Both the position numbers and the translations under genes were made by a program. Below are positions 8,742-15,451 of a stretch of DNA of 33,225 bases, one piece after another (the stretch's first letter is position 1; each line of letters opens with the position of its first letter). Below the pieces are notes generated by a model. It was not told where the DNA came from, did no database searches, and saw only the letters and a list, made by a program, of their open reading frames with translations. The DNA is from Dehalococcoidia bacterium (GTDB lineage Bacteria > Chloroflexota > Dehalococcoidia > GIF9 > AB-539-J10). The stretch is taken from contig JAUVXS010000002.1 of assembly GCA_030603485.1 (NCBI GenBank), positions 1 to 33,225 on the forward strand, given 5' to 3'.

Positions 8742-9815
8742 TCAAATGGTCTTCTTCTCAACAACGGACTTCAGCCTGTGATAGGTTTCACCCCCATTAG
8801 AGAAGGGACAGACCTTCACGCAGACAGAGCAACCCATTGTCCTTTGGAAATACTCGAAACAGCTTTCTCGATCAATGCAAGTTCGAATTGCTCCAACACC
8901 AGGGACATTATCGATTCTGACCACCTTCTCGCTGTTAATTGCCTGCACTGGACACAACTGCTCGCAGAGCTGACACAGCTCACAGTACTCCTCAATCCAG
9001 TCATGGTCACGATTATCCGTAAACTCAAAGCACTTGTGTTCAATAAATACGGGAGCGAGCCGAACACGAGGCCCATACTCTGGAGTAATCAGAAGCCCGA
9101 AGCGACCCTGCCAACCCATTCCAGCTTTACCTGCAAGGGAAGGGGTATTGGTAATCCCTCCCATAGGATGATTACTCTGACACCGCAATCCTTGCTTACG
9201 CAACCATCGAGCAATCTCGTTCACTACAAGCCCGAGACTTCCGTAAACACGCATGACCTCCTGACCAGCCCGGAACTCAGGAGCATAGGCAATCTTATCC
9301 TTCTTCATCTCCTGGCTCGCAACAAGGGCGTAACGAAAAAGTGTGTACTTGCCCCGGAATATCATCTGCCGGGGCAGTTCCGTGAATCCAATTCTAACAT
9401 CACCCCACTTCTTCTTGGCAAATCTATTCAACTCATCCCAGAGACCGGGTTTAGGTTCAAATGGAGCAGGCTCCAATTCCTCGAAATATGGTTCGATGTC
9501 CTCCCAGCTCTGGCTCGATCCCTTTTGTATATTGCTCATGATCTTGATCATGCTAGCCATGGCCTGGGTTGGCATGCCCATATGCCGAGCGGAGTTTGCC
9601 TTCTCCGACTGTTGACCACTTGATGATCTCAAGTCCTTACGGGCTGCATACAGATACTCAAATCCTTCCTGAACAGAATCAGGATGAGCAGGATAGATCA
9701 AATCAGGATGTTCCTTCCCTCGCTCAAGATAGTGCGTTTCTTTTTCAGAAAAGGCAACGGAAGTGCTTTGCGACCCTCGTGTCTCAAATTGCGTCTTAGA
9801 GGTAGATACTTTCAT
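8742..9815 (-). CDS. Reductive-dehalogenase-like double [4Fe-4S] protein without Tat signal
   Basis: A 357-residue protein related to the catalytic half of RdhA reductive dehalogenases and, more distantly, to epoxyqueuosine reductase. The region GWQGRFGLLITPEYGPRVRL (residues 234-253) is close to the RdhA corrinoid-domain signature. Two ferredoxin-type motifs follow: C278, C281, C284, C288-Pro, then C329, C332, C336-Pro with C319 or C313 as the possible fourth ligand. Respiratory RdhA proteins start with a Tat signal; here the N-terminus (MKVSTSKTQF) is polar, with no twin-arginine and no hydrophobic helix, so it is probably cytoplasmic or membrane-associated by a partner. AGGAG precedes the ATG at 9815. 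A broken small membrane gene lies just upstream. Dehalogenation is plausible, but not established. Confidence 0.82.
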   Translation of the reverse strand: MKVSTSKTQFETRGSQSTSVAFSEKETHYLERGKEHPDLIYPAHPDSVQEGFEYLYAARKDLRSSSGQQSEKANSARHMGMPTQAMASMIKIMSNIQKGSSQSWEDIEPYFEELEPAPFEPKPGLWDELNRFAKKKWGDVRIGFTELPRQMIFRGKYTLFRYALVASQEMKKDKIAYAPEFRAGQEVMRVYGSLGLVVNEIARWLRKQGLRCQSNHPMGGITNTPSLAGKAGMGWQGRFGLLITPEYGPRVRLAPVFIEHKCFEFTDNRDHDWIEEYCELCQLCEQLCPVQAINSEKVVRIDNVPGVGAIRTCIDRESCFEYFQRTMGCSVCVKVCPFSNGGETYHRLKSVVEKKTI

Positions 9816-9950
9816 ATCACATCTCCTGCTGTTACGAGAAACATCAGTGAACCTCGCCTGTAGTGCTTACATATTGCCTTTTTTCTCGATTAGCTGTCAT
9901 ACGCTATTACAGAGAACCACTCACGAAAGTTCGATTTGCGTCGTCCAGTT

Positions 9951-10133
9951 TTATCGCTTTCCCATGGCCCAAGTTGCGTAAGCCAAGACTGCAAGTCCCA
10001 ATACGTTGAGGCAGGCAAACGCAATAGTAACACCTCTGCCTCAGCCGGCAACAAACTCGTTGACTAGTAGACCAATAGTTCCAATGATAAGCAAGACGAA
10101 TGCGCTCAATTTTATAGCATTATTCTTGTCCAT
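9951..10133 (-). pseudogene. Small two-helix membrane protein interrupted by in-frame TGA
   Basis: The minus strand from ATG 10133 to TAA 9951-9953 is 61 codons, with one internal TGA at codon 31 (10043-10041). The first half reads MDKNNAIKLSAFVLLIIGTI and continues hydrophobic. The second half after the TGA reads GRGVTIAFACLNVLGLAVLA and ends WAMGKR. Each half has one membrane helix, and the TGA falls in the short loop, where a Trp (TGG) would be natural. It lies upstream of the RdhA-like gene on the same strand, about 135 bp away, so it may once have been its membrane partner. It could be a pseudogene, a sequencing error, or a readthrough gene. No strong ribosome site is visible. Confidence 0.6.
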
Positions 10134-10400
10134 TGTTGCTAATAGGTATATTAGCACATTTTTTGATTCATCTTCTGGGGTGGGAGAGGTTGGAGGATGC
10201 GAGTGCCTTCTCTGATATCGCGGGGCCCTTTCAGTCGCAAAAATAGGGCAAATAAAAAGGTAAGAAGTGGCGTTGAATTATTTCCGAATTTCTTCTACAA
10301 TTCTTTTGAATTGGCTCCTCGGTGGTGAAAAAACTGCGGGTCGTTAGGGCCACAATTAGGTGGTCTTAGCTTCAAAATGAGGAGAAGCAACGAGCCTGTA
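10134..10400. other. Intergenic stretch left of the tRNA scars
   Basis: I see no gene between the broken small membrane gene and the tRNA-Arg fragment. If the fragment marks an att site, this stretch is the right-hand end of an integrated island. Confidence 0.35.
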
Positions 10401-10442
10401 TTCCTAAACCGCGTGTCGGGCGTTCGAGTCGCCCCAGGGGTA
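10401..10442 (+). tRNA. 3' fragment of tRNA-Arg(CCU), att-site scar
   Basis: The sequence fits positions 32-73 of a tRNA: anticodon loop TTCCTAA (anticodon CCT), 3' anticodon-stem strand ACCGC, variable GTGTC, T-stem GGGCG/CGCCC around TTCGAGT, acceptor 3' strand CAGGGGT and discriminator A. The 5' half is absent: upstream sequence cannot form the D-arm or the acceptor partner. A tRNA 3' half starting in the anticodon loop is the classic distal att site of an island inserted in a tRNA gene. The intact tRNA-Arg(CCU) is not in the window. Confidence 0.8.
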
Positions 10443-10449
10443 TTTTTGA

Positions 10450-10506
10450 TATAATTATGCTGATTTAGGGGTGTAGCTCAGTTTGGCTAGAGCAGCGGTC
10501 TCCAAA
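10450..10506 (+). tRNA. 5' fragment of tRNA-Trp with its -10 box
   Basis: Positions 10467-10506 repeat the first 40 bases of the intact tRNA-Trp (12345-12384) with one difference (A at 10475 against G at 12353), ending exactly at the anticodon CCA plus AA. A TATAAT box at 10450-10455 sits about 11 bases upstream, as for a real tRNA promoter, but its -35 position now falls in the tRNA-Arg fragment. The 3' half is missing, so this is a non-functional duplicate made by integration. Confidence 0.82.
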
Positions 10507-10516
10507 TTCTAAGCTA

Positions 10517-10593
10517 GATGTCCCAAAAGGTCATTTTACGTATAAGATAGAACCTTTGTGTCAATCCCGAAACCCGGTTTTGTTCGTGGAGTC
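10517..10593. repeat. Dispersed repeat R2, copy 2
   Basis: This copy matches 2527-2604 and starts about ten bases after the truncated tRNA-Trp. The position at the element end suggests that R2 is part of a family of integrative elements in this genome. Confidence 0.6.
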
Positions 10594-10654
10594 CCATTAT
10601 GTCCCGACGCGTCCCAAACAATTTAACGCCAAAATAGCGCCAGTTTTCGGGTAT

Positions 10655-10717
10655 GGCCTGAAGCTACCGGAGCAACAATAAGGACAGTTAGGTAGATCCC
10701 ATAGCAATAAAAACAAC
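10655..10717. repeat. Dispersed repeat block A (separated copy)
   Basis: About 63 bp with close to 90% identity to 3702-3763, including GGAGCAACAATAAGGACAGT. Block B, adjacent at the other locus, lies here only at 11813, on the far side of the DUF4382 gene. Confidence 0.7.
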
Positions 10718-11006
10718 AAGGACTGATAATGGCAAAAGTTGCTCTCTCAGCAACAACCCTAAAATGATGAAGGGTTTCCAAAATACCCAAAATTGAACGG
10801 AAAATCAAAATTAACGGCCTATACCAGATAAAGGGGGGTGAGGTGAATAACTGGACAGTACCATTACTAATGGGTGATTGACAGCAAGGAAGACAACGCT
10901 ATACTAGTCTTAGGGGGAAATTCCAAATACCGACATCTGGATTCCAAATAAATATCCCACGACCAAAATCCACAAAACTAGACAGTTTTGAATTTGAAAA
11001 AAGAGC

Positions 11007-11627
11007 ATGGAAATCAAACCATTCTTTTCAGCGTTGATTATTCTGGCGATGCTGGCTGTATTAGGAGTAGTTTTTTATAGGACTCTGGAACAAGCACCTC
11101 CGGAACAAGCACTCCCAGAACAAGCACTTCCAGAACAAGCACTGGGAACAGGAACCTTAAAGCTCTATCTTTGTGATGCCCCTCTAGATGCTGAAAATGT
11201 TACAGGTGCTTATATCACTATCAATGAAATTCAATATCATCTAGTTGGTCAATGGATAACGTGTGAAGAATTTGAAGGTCCCAAAACATATAACTTATTG
11301 GAATTAACCGAGGGAAATTCCGCTTTATTAGGTGAGTTGACATTACCTGCTGGGTATTATGCTCAAATTCGCTTTATGCTGGATATTGCAGAAAAGGCCT
11401 CATCCCGGGCCAATCCAGGCTGTTATATTGAATTTGCTGATAACTCCACCCAACCTCTCTTCGCCCCGAGTGGTGGAAAGACAGGGTATAAAGCGATAGG
11501 CTACTTCGAAGTGCCTGTTAATGGAACTGTTGAGGTTACCGCAGACTTTGATGTTCGTAAAGCTGTGGTTGTAGCTGGTTCTTCATACATCTTAAAGCCC
11601 ACAATCAAGCTGATAGTCAACTACTAA
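11007..11627 (+). CDS. DUF4382 domain-containing exported protein
   Basis: A 206-residue protein with a short N-terminus (MEIKPF), one hydrophobic helix at about residues 7-26 that can act as a signal anchor, a Pro/Glu/Gln repeat linker (about 28-47), then a DUF4382 domain. The domain starts with GTLKLYLCDAPLDAENV and continues with GAYITINEIQ, the LPAGYYAQIRFML strand, and a final LKPTIKLIVNY. DUF4382 is a beta-rich domain of exported bacterial and archaeal proteins, possibly carbohydrate- or surface-related, with function unknown. No strong ribosome site precedes the ATG at 11007. The gene sits alone between the split repeat blocks A and B, so it looks like cargo of the decayed tRNA-Trp element. 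Confidence 0.82.
   Translation: MEIKPFFSALIILAMLAVLGVVFYRTLEQAPPEQALPEQALPEQALGTGTLKLYLCDAPLDAENVTGAYITINEIQYHLVGQWITCEEFEGPKTYNLLELTEGNSALLGELTLPAGYYAQIRFMLDIAEKASSRANPGCYIEFADNSTQPLFAPSGGKTGYKAIGYFEVPVNGTVEVTADFDVRKAVVVAGSSYILKPTIKLIVNY
11088..11147 (+). repeat. Four 15-bp tandem repeats encoding a PEQAL linker
   Basis: Four in-frame 15-bp units starting GAACAAGCAC encode the low-complexity linker with PEQAL-type units. They join the membrane anchor to the DUF4382 domain. The unit number is likely variable between strains. Confidence 0.9.
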
Positions 11628-12036
11628 GCTGGAAGCATTCGCGGCTCACGCAACTGTAACCTAGAATTTCAATTTTGCCCTATTTGGCTCAAGGTATTTT
11701 AGCGTGCTTTTAAGTGCTTTTATTCCCTTTATTTGAAGCTAAAGAATCTTTTTCTTGTATTAAAAAGAGGAAGATAAAAGTTCTTAAACCTCTTATTCAT
11801 TCGTTAAGAATATGTGTAACAACGACAATATCTAACTAGACGTGATATAGGAAGTTGCTTGTTTTGTGAGGTTTGAGGATAGCTTGAGGCTTTATCAGAA
11901 GATTGAGTCTCCTTCTCCTAACCTAGTAATGTAACAAGTAATCCAGCAAGGTTGCCTTGGAAAATAGAGTTGCCCCTATTTTAGGAGAGTCAATGCCGAG
12001 GGGCGGGGACAATCCCCGCCCCTCGGCTCACTAGGA
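11628..12036. other. Non-coding stretch with repeat block B and an integrase-tail relic
   Basis: Block B (11813-11864) matches 3769-3822. Directly after it, 11866-11908 encodes VRFEDSLRLYQKIE, the third relic of an integrase C-terminus. The rest has no gene. The palindrome at 11995-12027 is listed separately. Confidence 0.6.
11995..12027. repeat. Perfect 15-bp GC-rich inverted repeat
   Basis: GCCGAGGGGCGGGGA (11995-12009) and its exact inverse (12013-12027) flank the loop CAA. No T-run follows. The core GGGCGGGGACAA recurs at 19215-19226 with a related arm, so it is a dispersed hairpin repeat rather than a locus-specific terminator. Confidence 0.8.
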
Positions 12037-12333
12037 ATGCTAGACATGGTGAGATCTTATATTTACTCTACAAAAGGCGCGAAAGACAACGTCTCGGACG
12101 GCACGGCGAGGAACTCTTGCCCAAGTGGGGCCAAGCCGAAGGTTATCTCTGAAGCACTAGGACACGCTAGCGTACCCTTTACAATGGATGTCTACTCTCA
12201 TATAATGGAGGGGATGCAATCGGACGCCATGGCGTTGCTTGATGAGGTTATGCCTGTAGGCAAAAATGGGGGGTCTCAAAAAAATAACGCCAATTTGACG
12301 CCACAACTAGACATAAAGTTGAGCAAGAACTAG
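12037..12333 (+). pseudogene. Tyrosine integrase C-terminal fragment
   Basis: The reading frame contains PKVISEALGHASVPFTMDVY, the standard end of a phage-type tyrosine recombinase with the LGH motif and catalytic Tyr in DVYSH, followed by a MEGMQSDAMALLDEV helix. The arm-binding, core-binding and remaining catalytic parts (Arg, Lys, HxxR) are absent. The first 30 residues look unrelated. The fragment reads toward the tRNA-Trp gene 11 bp away, the usual position of an integrase next to its att site. It is of a different subfamily from the intact integrase at 12482. Confidence 0.8.
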
Positions 12334-12336
12334 AAT
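12308..12336 (+). promoter_or_regulatory. Promoter of tRNA-Trp/tRNA-Leu
   Basis: TAGACA (12308-12313), a 17-base spacer and TAGAAT (12331-12336) end nine bases before the tRNA-Trp 5' end. The promoter lies inside the decayed element and overlaps the integrase fragment, so the element seems to have supplied the promoter that now drives both tRNAs. Confidence 0.55.
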
Positions 12337-12344
12337 TTAGCTTC

Positions 12345-12422
12345 AGGGGTGTGGCTCAGTTTGGCTAGAGCAGCGGTCTCCAAAACCGCAGGTCGCGGGT
12401 TCGAGTCCTGCCACCCCTGCCA
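12345..12422 (+). tRNA. tRNA-Trp (anticodon CCA), 3' CCA encoded
   Basis: A complete cloverleaf: acceptor AGGGGTG/CACCCCT, anticodon stem GCGGT/ACCGC around CTCCAAA (anticodon CCA), T-stem GCGGG/CCTGC around TTCGAGT, discriminator G at 12419 and encoded CCA at 12420-12422. It is followed after one base by tRNA-Leu, so the two are probably one transcript. Its first 40 bases are duplicated at 10467-10506. Confidence 0.95.
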
Positions 12423-12423
12423 G

Positions 12424-12506
12424 GCCGAGGTGGCGGAATGGTAGACGCGGCGGACTTAAAATCCGCTTCCTGCAAGGGAGTGTGGGTTCGAGTCCCTCCC
12501 TCGGCA
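12424..12506 (+). tRNA. tRNA-Leu (anticodon TAA), integration site
   Basis: Acceptor GCCGAGG/CCTCGGC, anticodon stem GCGGA/TCCGC around CTTAAAA (anticodon TAA), a long class-II variable arm (TTCC-TGCAA-GGGA) and T-loop TTCGAGT. No CCA is encoded. The T-stem GTGGG/CCCTC has one U-U mismatch (12483 with 12497), present also in the duplicated copy at 17593. The last 55 bases form the left att repeat of the 5.1-kb element. Confidence 0.93.
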
Positions 12507-12508
12507 GT
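12452..12508. repeat. attL, 57-bp direct repeat
   Basis: The repeat starts GGACTTAAAATCC and ends CTCGGCAGT, inside and just past tRNA-Leu, and is identical to 17593-17649. Confidence 0.92.
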
Positions 12509-13321
12509 AGCCAAAGTGGTAAGCAACTGGTAGGCAATTTCCTCAAGTCCAGACGGGAAGGTCTAAGTCCTCAGTCAATAGAGTTCTACGAAGGTTATCT
12601 GAGGCTTGCCAATACCGTCATAGGATTCCACATCACAGGTCAGGATATATCCCAATTCCTCAGCAATCTTGGCTGTAGCAATGGTGGCAAACATGCTTAC
12701 TACAGAGCCCTTAGAGCTTTCTACAACTGGTTATATTCCCCGAAAAGTGGCCATGGTCTAAATCCTCAGGATAATCCTATGCTGTTGGTGGAAAGTCCAA
12801 AGGTAGAAAGGAAGATACTACCGAGCCTGACAACGGAGCAGTTGGACTATCTCATAGACCAGACTGAATGTATCCGGGATAAGGCTATCATATCCTTGTT
12901 TGCTGACAGTGGGCTACGCTTATCGGAACTAGCCAATATTGACCAGGCTAACATTGACTGGCAACATCGGTTAATCAAGGTCGTTTGTAAAGGGAATAAG
13001 GAAGGACTTGCTCCCTTCGGTCAAAGGACTGAGAAGCTACTCAAGGAATGGCTATCACAACATCGTGCTGGTGGTAAGCTATGGGACATAAGAGAACGGG
13101 GAATAGCCTGGATGCTTTGGAGACTGGAAGCTAAGACAGGTCTTCCTTGTAATGCTCACACTTTCCGAAGGACATTTGCCAGCATCCTATCCAAGAGAGG
13201 GGTAGATTCCCTCCACATTATGAGGCTTGGCAGGTGGCAATCCCTGGCGATGGTAGACAGATACACAAGGTCAGTCCAGTTTGAGGATAGCCTTAAGCTC
13301 TATACCTCCATAATGGAGTAG
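12482..13321 (+). CDS. Tyrosine recombinase/integrase starting inside the tRNA-Leu gene
   Basis: A 279-residue phage-type integrase. An N-terminal SAM-like core-binding domain (about 15-100) has the EGLSPQSIEFYEGYL motif. The catalytic domain has R146 in DSGLRLSEL, K170 in VVCKG, H226 and R229 in AHTFRR, W252 in place of the usual His, and nucleophile Y261 in DRYTR. The first possible start is GTG at 12482, the first base of the tRNA T-stem, so the first eight residues (VGSSPSLG) are encoded by tRNA sequence. Later GTG or TTG starts near the LVGNF segment cannot be excluded. It lies just inside the left att site and surely drives this element's movement. Three truncated copies of its 3' end are scattered in the window. 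Confidence 0.93.
   Translation: MGSSPSLGSSQSGKQLVGNFLKSRREGLSPQSIEFYEGYLRLANTVIGFHITGQDISQFLSNLGCSNGGKHAYYRALRAFYNWLYSPKSGHGLNPQDNPMLLVESPKVERKILPSLTTEQLDYLIDQTECIRDKAIISLFADSGLRLSELANIDQANIDWQHRLIKVVCKGNKEGLAPFGQRTEKLLKEWLSQHRAGGKLWDIRERGIAWMLWRLEAKTGLPCNAHTFRRTFASILSKRGVDSLHIMRLGRWQSLAMVDRYTRSVQFEDSLKLYTSIME
12517..12536. promoter_or_regulatory. Putative integrase arm sites, left pair
   Basis: TGGTAAGCA (12517-12525) and TGGTAGGCA (12528-12536) are direct repeats at 11-bp spacing, eight bases inside attL. They are in the integrase coding region. The same motif with the same spacing recurs at the right end. Confidence 0.55.
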
Positions 13322-13322
13322 C

Positions 13323-13637
13323 TCAGGACATACCGAGACAAATTCTGAGTTTCAAATTCGAACCTGTTTCGCCCAAGACAGAGATAGACTCCCGCGCTAC
13401 ATCACATTCACCTTCAGGGTAAAGGATTTCGCCTCTCCTCAGGGCAAACTCCGCGCGACGGTCGGCTGGTCCAGGCGAGATTCCGAAGCTTGAGCGAAAA
13501 ACCTTCTCTCCTCGCAATGACAGGGGGGCGTCTTCCGTAATGACCAGTGGGAGTGTCATTGCCAGCAAAGCGCTGTAATCCATCGGCACGGTCGCTAGTT
13601 GCTCTTCGTCGCTGGTAGAATCATCTGTATTGTTCAT
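13323..13637 (-). CDS. Dubious reading frame over a dispersed repeat
   Basis: A 104-codon frame that starts after a reasonable Asp/Glu-rich N-terminus (MNNTDDSTSDEEQ) but then runs through sequence containing GTCATTGCGAGGAG (13508-13521, minus strand). That string is a hallmark of widespread extragenic repeats in several bacterial groups, and such repeats give spurious frames with SLRGE-type peptides. It ends one base after the integrase stop on the opposite strand. I think it is more likely repeat than gene, but a real short N-terminal coding part cannot be ruled out. Confidence 0.25.
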   Translation of the reverse strand: MNNTDDSTSDEEQLATVPMDYSALLAMTLPLVITEDAPLSLRGEKVFRSSFGISPGPADRRAEFALRRGEILYPEGECDVARESISVLGETGSNLKLRICLGMS

Positions 13638-14017
13638 AGTACTAATGGACTATTACCTTTCTCCTAGTACTAGTCGCAAAAAAGGGGAAAATCCCTCGCT
13701 CCTCCAGTACTCCTGATTGACTTTCTTCCGAGGGGAGTAGCAATCCGTTGTGGATAGCTAAATTGGTAAGCACTTACCTTTGTGCTGGTAAGCAAAGGGT
13801 GGAGTCTCCCTACTTATCTCTTCTGAAAGGATAGGTATCTTCATCTCTGAGGACTACACCTACGAGCTAGCTATATGTGATACCCCCTACCCTTGCCCTC
13901 TCTCCTTCTCACCTACGCTCACCGAGCCAATATCTGCTCGTAGAGAAAATCCAGTCAGGCTTAGAATATTCGGGATTACATAATCAACTCAGGCTACGAG
14001 TGTGGTAAAATAGGAAT
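13638..14017. other. Non-coding stretch of the element
   Basis: No gene is visible in these 380 bp. It contains a pair of putative integrase arm sites (13764-13794). Confidence 0.45.
13764..13794. promoter_or_regulatory. Putative integrase arm sites, internal pair
   Basis: Two exact TGGTAAGCA copies at 13764-13772 and 13786-13794 are spaced 22 bp start to start, twice the 11-bp spacing of the end pairs. GGTAAGCACTTACC (13765-13778) is also a palindrome. The site could bind integrase or a helper such as an excisionase. Confidence 0.5.
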
Positions 14018-14557
14018 ATGGAAGAAACCTATTATATTTGGCAGATTATTCTCGTTGGGATTCTTGTTGCAGTCACTATATACTATGCTATTCAAACACA
14101 CCGTCAGGCTAACCTCCTCAAGAGACAGATGGATGAAACCCGCTATATCCACAATATAGCGACTCTGAAGCAATCTATAGAACAGATATACGAATGGGCA
14201 CAATACGGAGTTAATGAATACTGTATTCCTGGGCTTGGGCGTTTTGATAGAGGCAACTATCCTGTAAGTACAAAAGCTACAACACACTTGGTATTATCAG
14301 GTGCTAGGGCACTGGGCAATGCTTCGTATATCGGAGGCGATTTGTGGGATAATGTAAAGCAGGCATATGATTCTATGGAGACAGTAGTTGCATCTCTGGG
14401 GGTGGATACTACACTTGAACTTCTATCAGACTCAGAATATGAACGCCATATTGAGGATTTCCAGAAATCTTTACAAGCTCTTTTAGACAAATTCTCAGAT
14501 GTGATGGTGGCATGCCGTAATTTAATGGTTGGGTTAGACATGGAAACATACGGATAG
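14018..14557 (+). CDS. Membrane-anchored protein with probable coiled coil, unknown function
   Basis: A 179-residue protein. It begins with a short periplasmic segment, one membrane helix at about residues 8-26 (IILVGILVAVTIYYAI) and then a long, polar, helical-looking region (about 27-60) with regular Gln, Arg and Lys that may form a coiled coil. The C-terminal part is helical and acidic. The overall plan (one helix, then a helical cytoplasmic domain) is common among cargo proteins of islands and DUF4760-like proteins, but I cannot assign a family. AGGA lies close to the ATG at 14018. It is plus-strand, with no adjacent partner within 190 bp. Confidence 0.65.
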   Translation: MEETYYIWQIILVGILVAVTIYYAIQTHRQANLLKRQMDETRYIHNIATLKQSIEQIYEWAQYGVNEYCIPGLGRFDRGNYPVSTKATTHLVLSGARALGNASYIGGDLWDNVKQAYDSMETVVASLGVDTTLELLSDSEYERHIEDFQKSLQALLDKFSDVMVACRNLMVGLDMETYG

Positions 14558-14752
14558 TTTTCTGATGCATTAGAATCCCTTTGTTTACAACCTTCCTCTT
14601 GCCCTCTCCAAATCCACCTAGCTTAGCTAGTCATCGGCTAATCATGACTTCATCCAAGATTAGTGGCTCTGAAGGACTACCAGAATCAAGCCAACTAAGT
14701 CTGTTGTGCCGTCTTACCTGTTCTTCTGTAATTTCCTTTAAATGTCCGTAGT

Positions 14753-15409
14753 CTAGCCCCGATAAGTACATATCATGAATAATTTATCTTTATCTTTGTA
14801 GAACATGAGCCATGTGATTGAGTTAGTAGGGTCATCCTTCATTGTGTTTCTCCAATATGTAACTACACCATTGCCTAAGTCCACCCTTTTTGCACCCTTT
14901 ATGGCTTCGTCAAGCGGAGGAGAAAGGAAACGCTCAGGTTTACCATTTGCGTAGTCCACGAGTATTTGTACATTTTCTGGCAATATAGCACCTGTGTCCA
15001 AGTAGTAAAGACCTTTCGCAATTTTACGCAAGACACGATTGATGACCTCTCCATCCATTTCTAATACCAGCGTACGACCAAGCAATGCACCAGACTCTGA
15101 TATTACTCTTGCTTTTCTTATGTATGACCTTATGGTTGGCTTCAACAATGGTCTACGACCTTTCAGGTCTGGGCGAATCCTCTCGTTCCAAATGCGGAAG
15201 CCAGGCTCATTTTCATAAGCCATTCCCGAAGCTAAAAAAACTCTGAATTTTTCCTCATCACTGGACAAAGCATTATTACATTCAGTACACGCAGGCAATG
15301 TTCTAAGATTGGCTGGCAAAGGTTTATTAAACAAGCTACTAGGGAAAAGATGGTCTCTAGTATCAGCTAGTTTAGAACCACAGAGATAGCACTTTTTGCT
15401 AATAGACAA
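14753..15409 (-). CDS. HNH endonuclease-domain protein
   Basis: A 218-residue protein with an N-terminal HNH (treble-clef zinc) nuclease motif: C7 and C10 in CYLCG, D19-H20 in RDHLFPSSLF, then C41 and C44 with N45 in ACTECNNALSSDEEKF. This layout is typical of free-standing HNH nucleases found in phages, restriction systems and mobile elements. Residues 60-218 form an unassigned domain with basic residues around 70-105, possibly for DNA contact. The start is TTG at 15409, with AAGGTG about seven bases upstream; there is no ATG near. It may cut foreign DNA or help element transfer; neither can be decided from the sequence. Confidence 0.85.
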   Translation of the reverse strand: MSISKKCYLCGSKLADTRDHLFPSSLFNKPLPANLRTLPACTECNNALSSDEEKFRVFLASGMAYENEPGFRIWNERIRPDLKGRRPLLKPTIRSYIRKARVISESGALLGRTLVLEMDGEVINRVLRKIAKGLYYLDTGAILPENVQILVDYANGKPERFLSPPLDEAIKGAKRVDLGNGVVTYWRNTMKDDPTNSITWLMFYKDKDKLFMICTYRG

Positions 15410-15451
15410 GTTGTCACCTTCTCTTCAACAGCCTGTAAATCCATCTATCTA

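Larger units (their letters stand above)
10507..12344. mobile_element. Decayed integrative element in tRNA-Trp
   Basis: A 1.84-kb segment bounded by the 40-bp tRNA-Trp 5'-half repeat (10467-10506 and 12345-12384). It holds repeat R2, repeat blocks A and B split by a DUF4382 gene, an integrase-tail relic, a GC-rich palindrome, and an integrase C-terminal fragment reading toward the intact tRNA. No complete integrase remains, so it is immobile on its own. Confidence 0.65.

Noticed and set aside
8655..9623. A 322-codon plus-strand frame opposite the RdhA-like gene
   Set aside because: The minus-strand protein has two Fe-S motifs and an RdhA signature; the plus-strand frame is its shadow.
10041..10043. 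TGA as selenocysteine in the small membrane protein
   Set aside because: The position is in a membrane-protein loop where Trp is more natural, there is no redox motif, and I see no convincing SECIS hairpin right after it.
10623..10808. A 61-codon minus-strand frame over repeat block A
   Set aside because: Part of the frame is conserved in the other block A copy with mild substitutions, but frames on the plus strand are equally open and similarity runs past stops. I treat it as a DNA repeat.
5447..14617. An exact 17-mer, GCCCTCTCCAAATCCAC, at 5447-5463 and 14601-14617
   Set aside because: Too short and without extended similarity on either side to call a repeat family.
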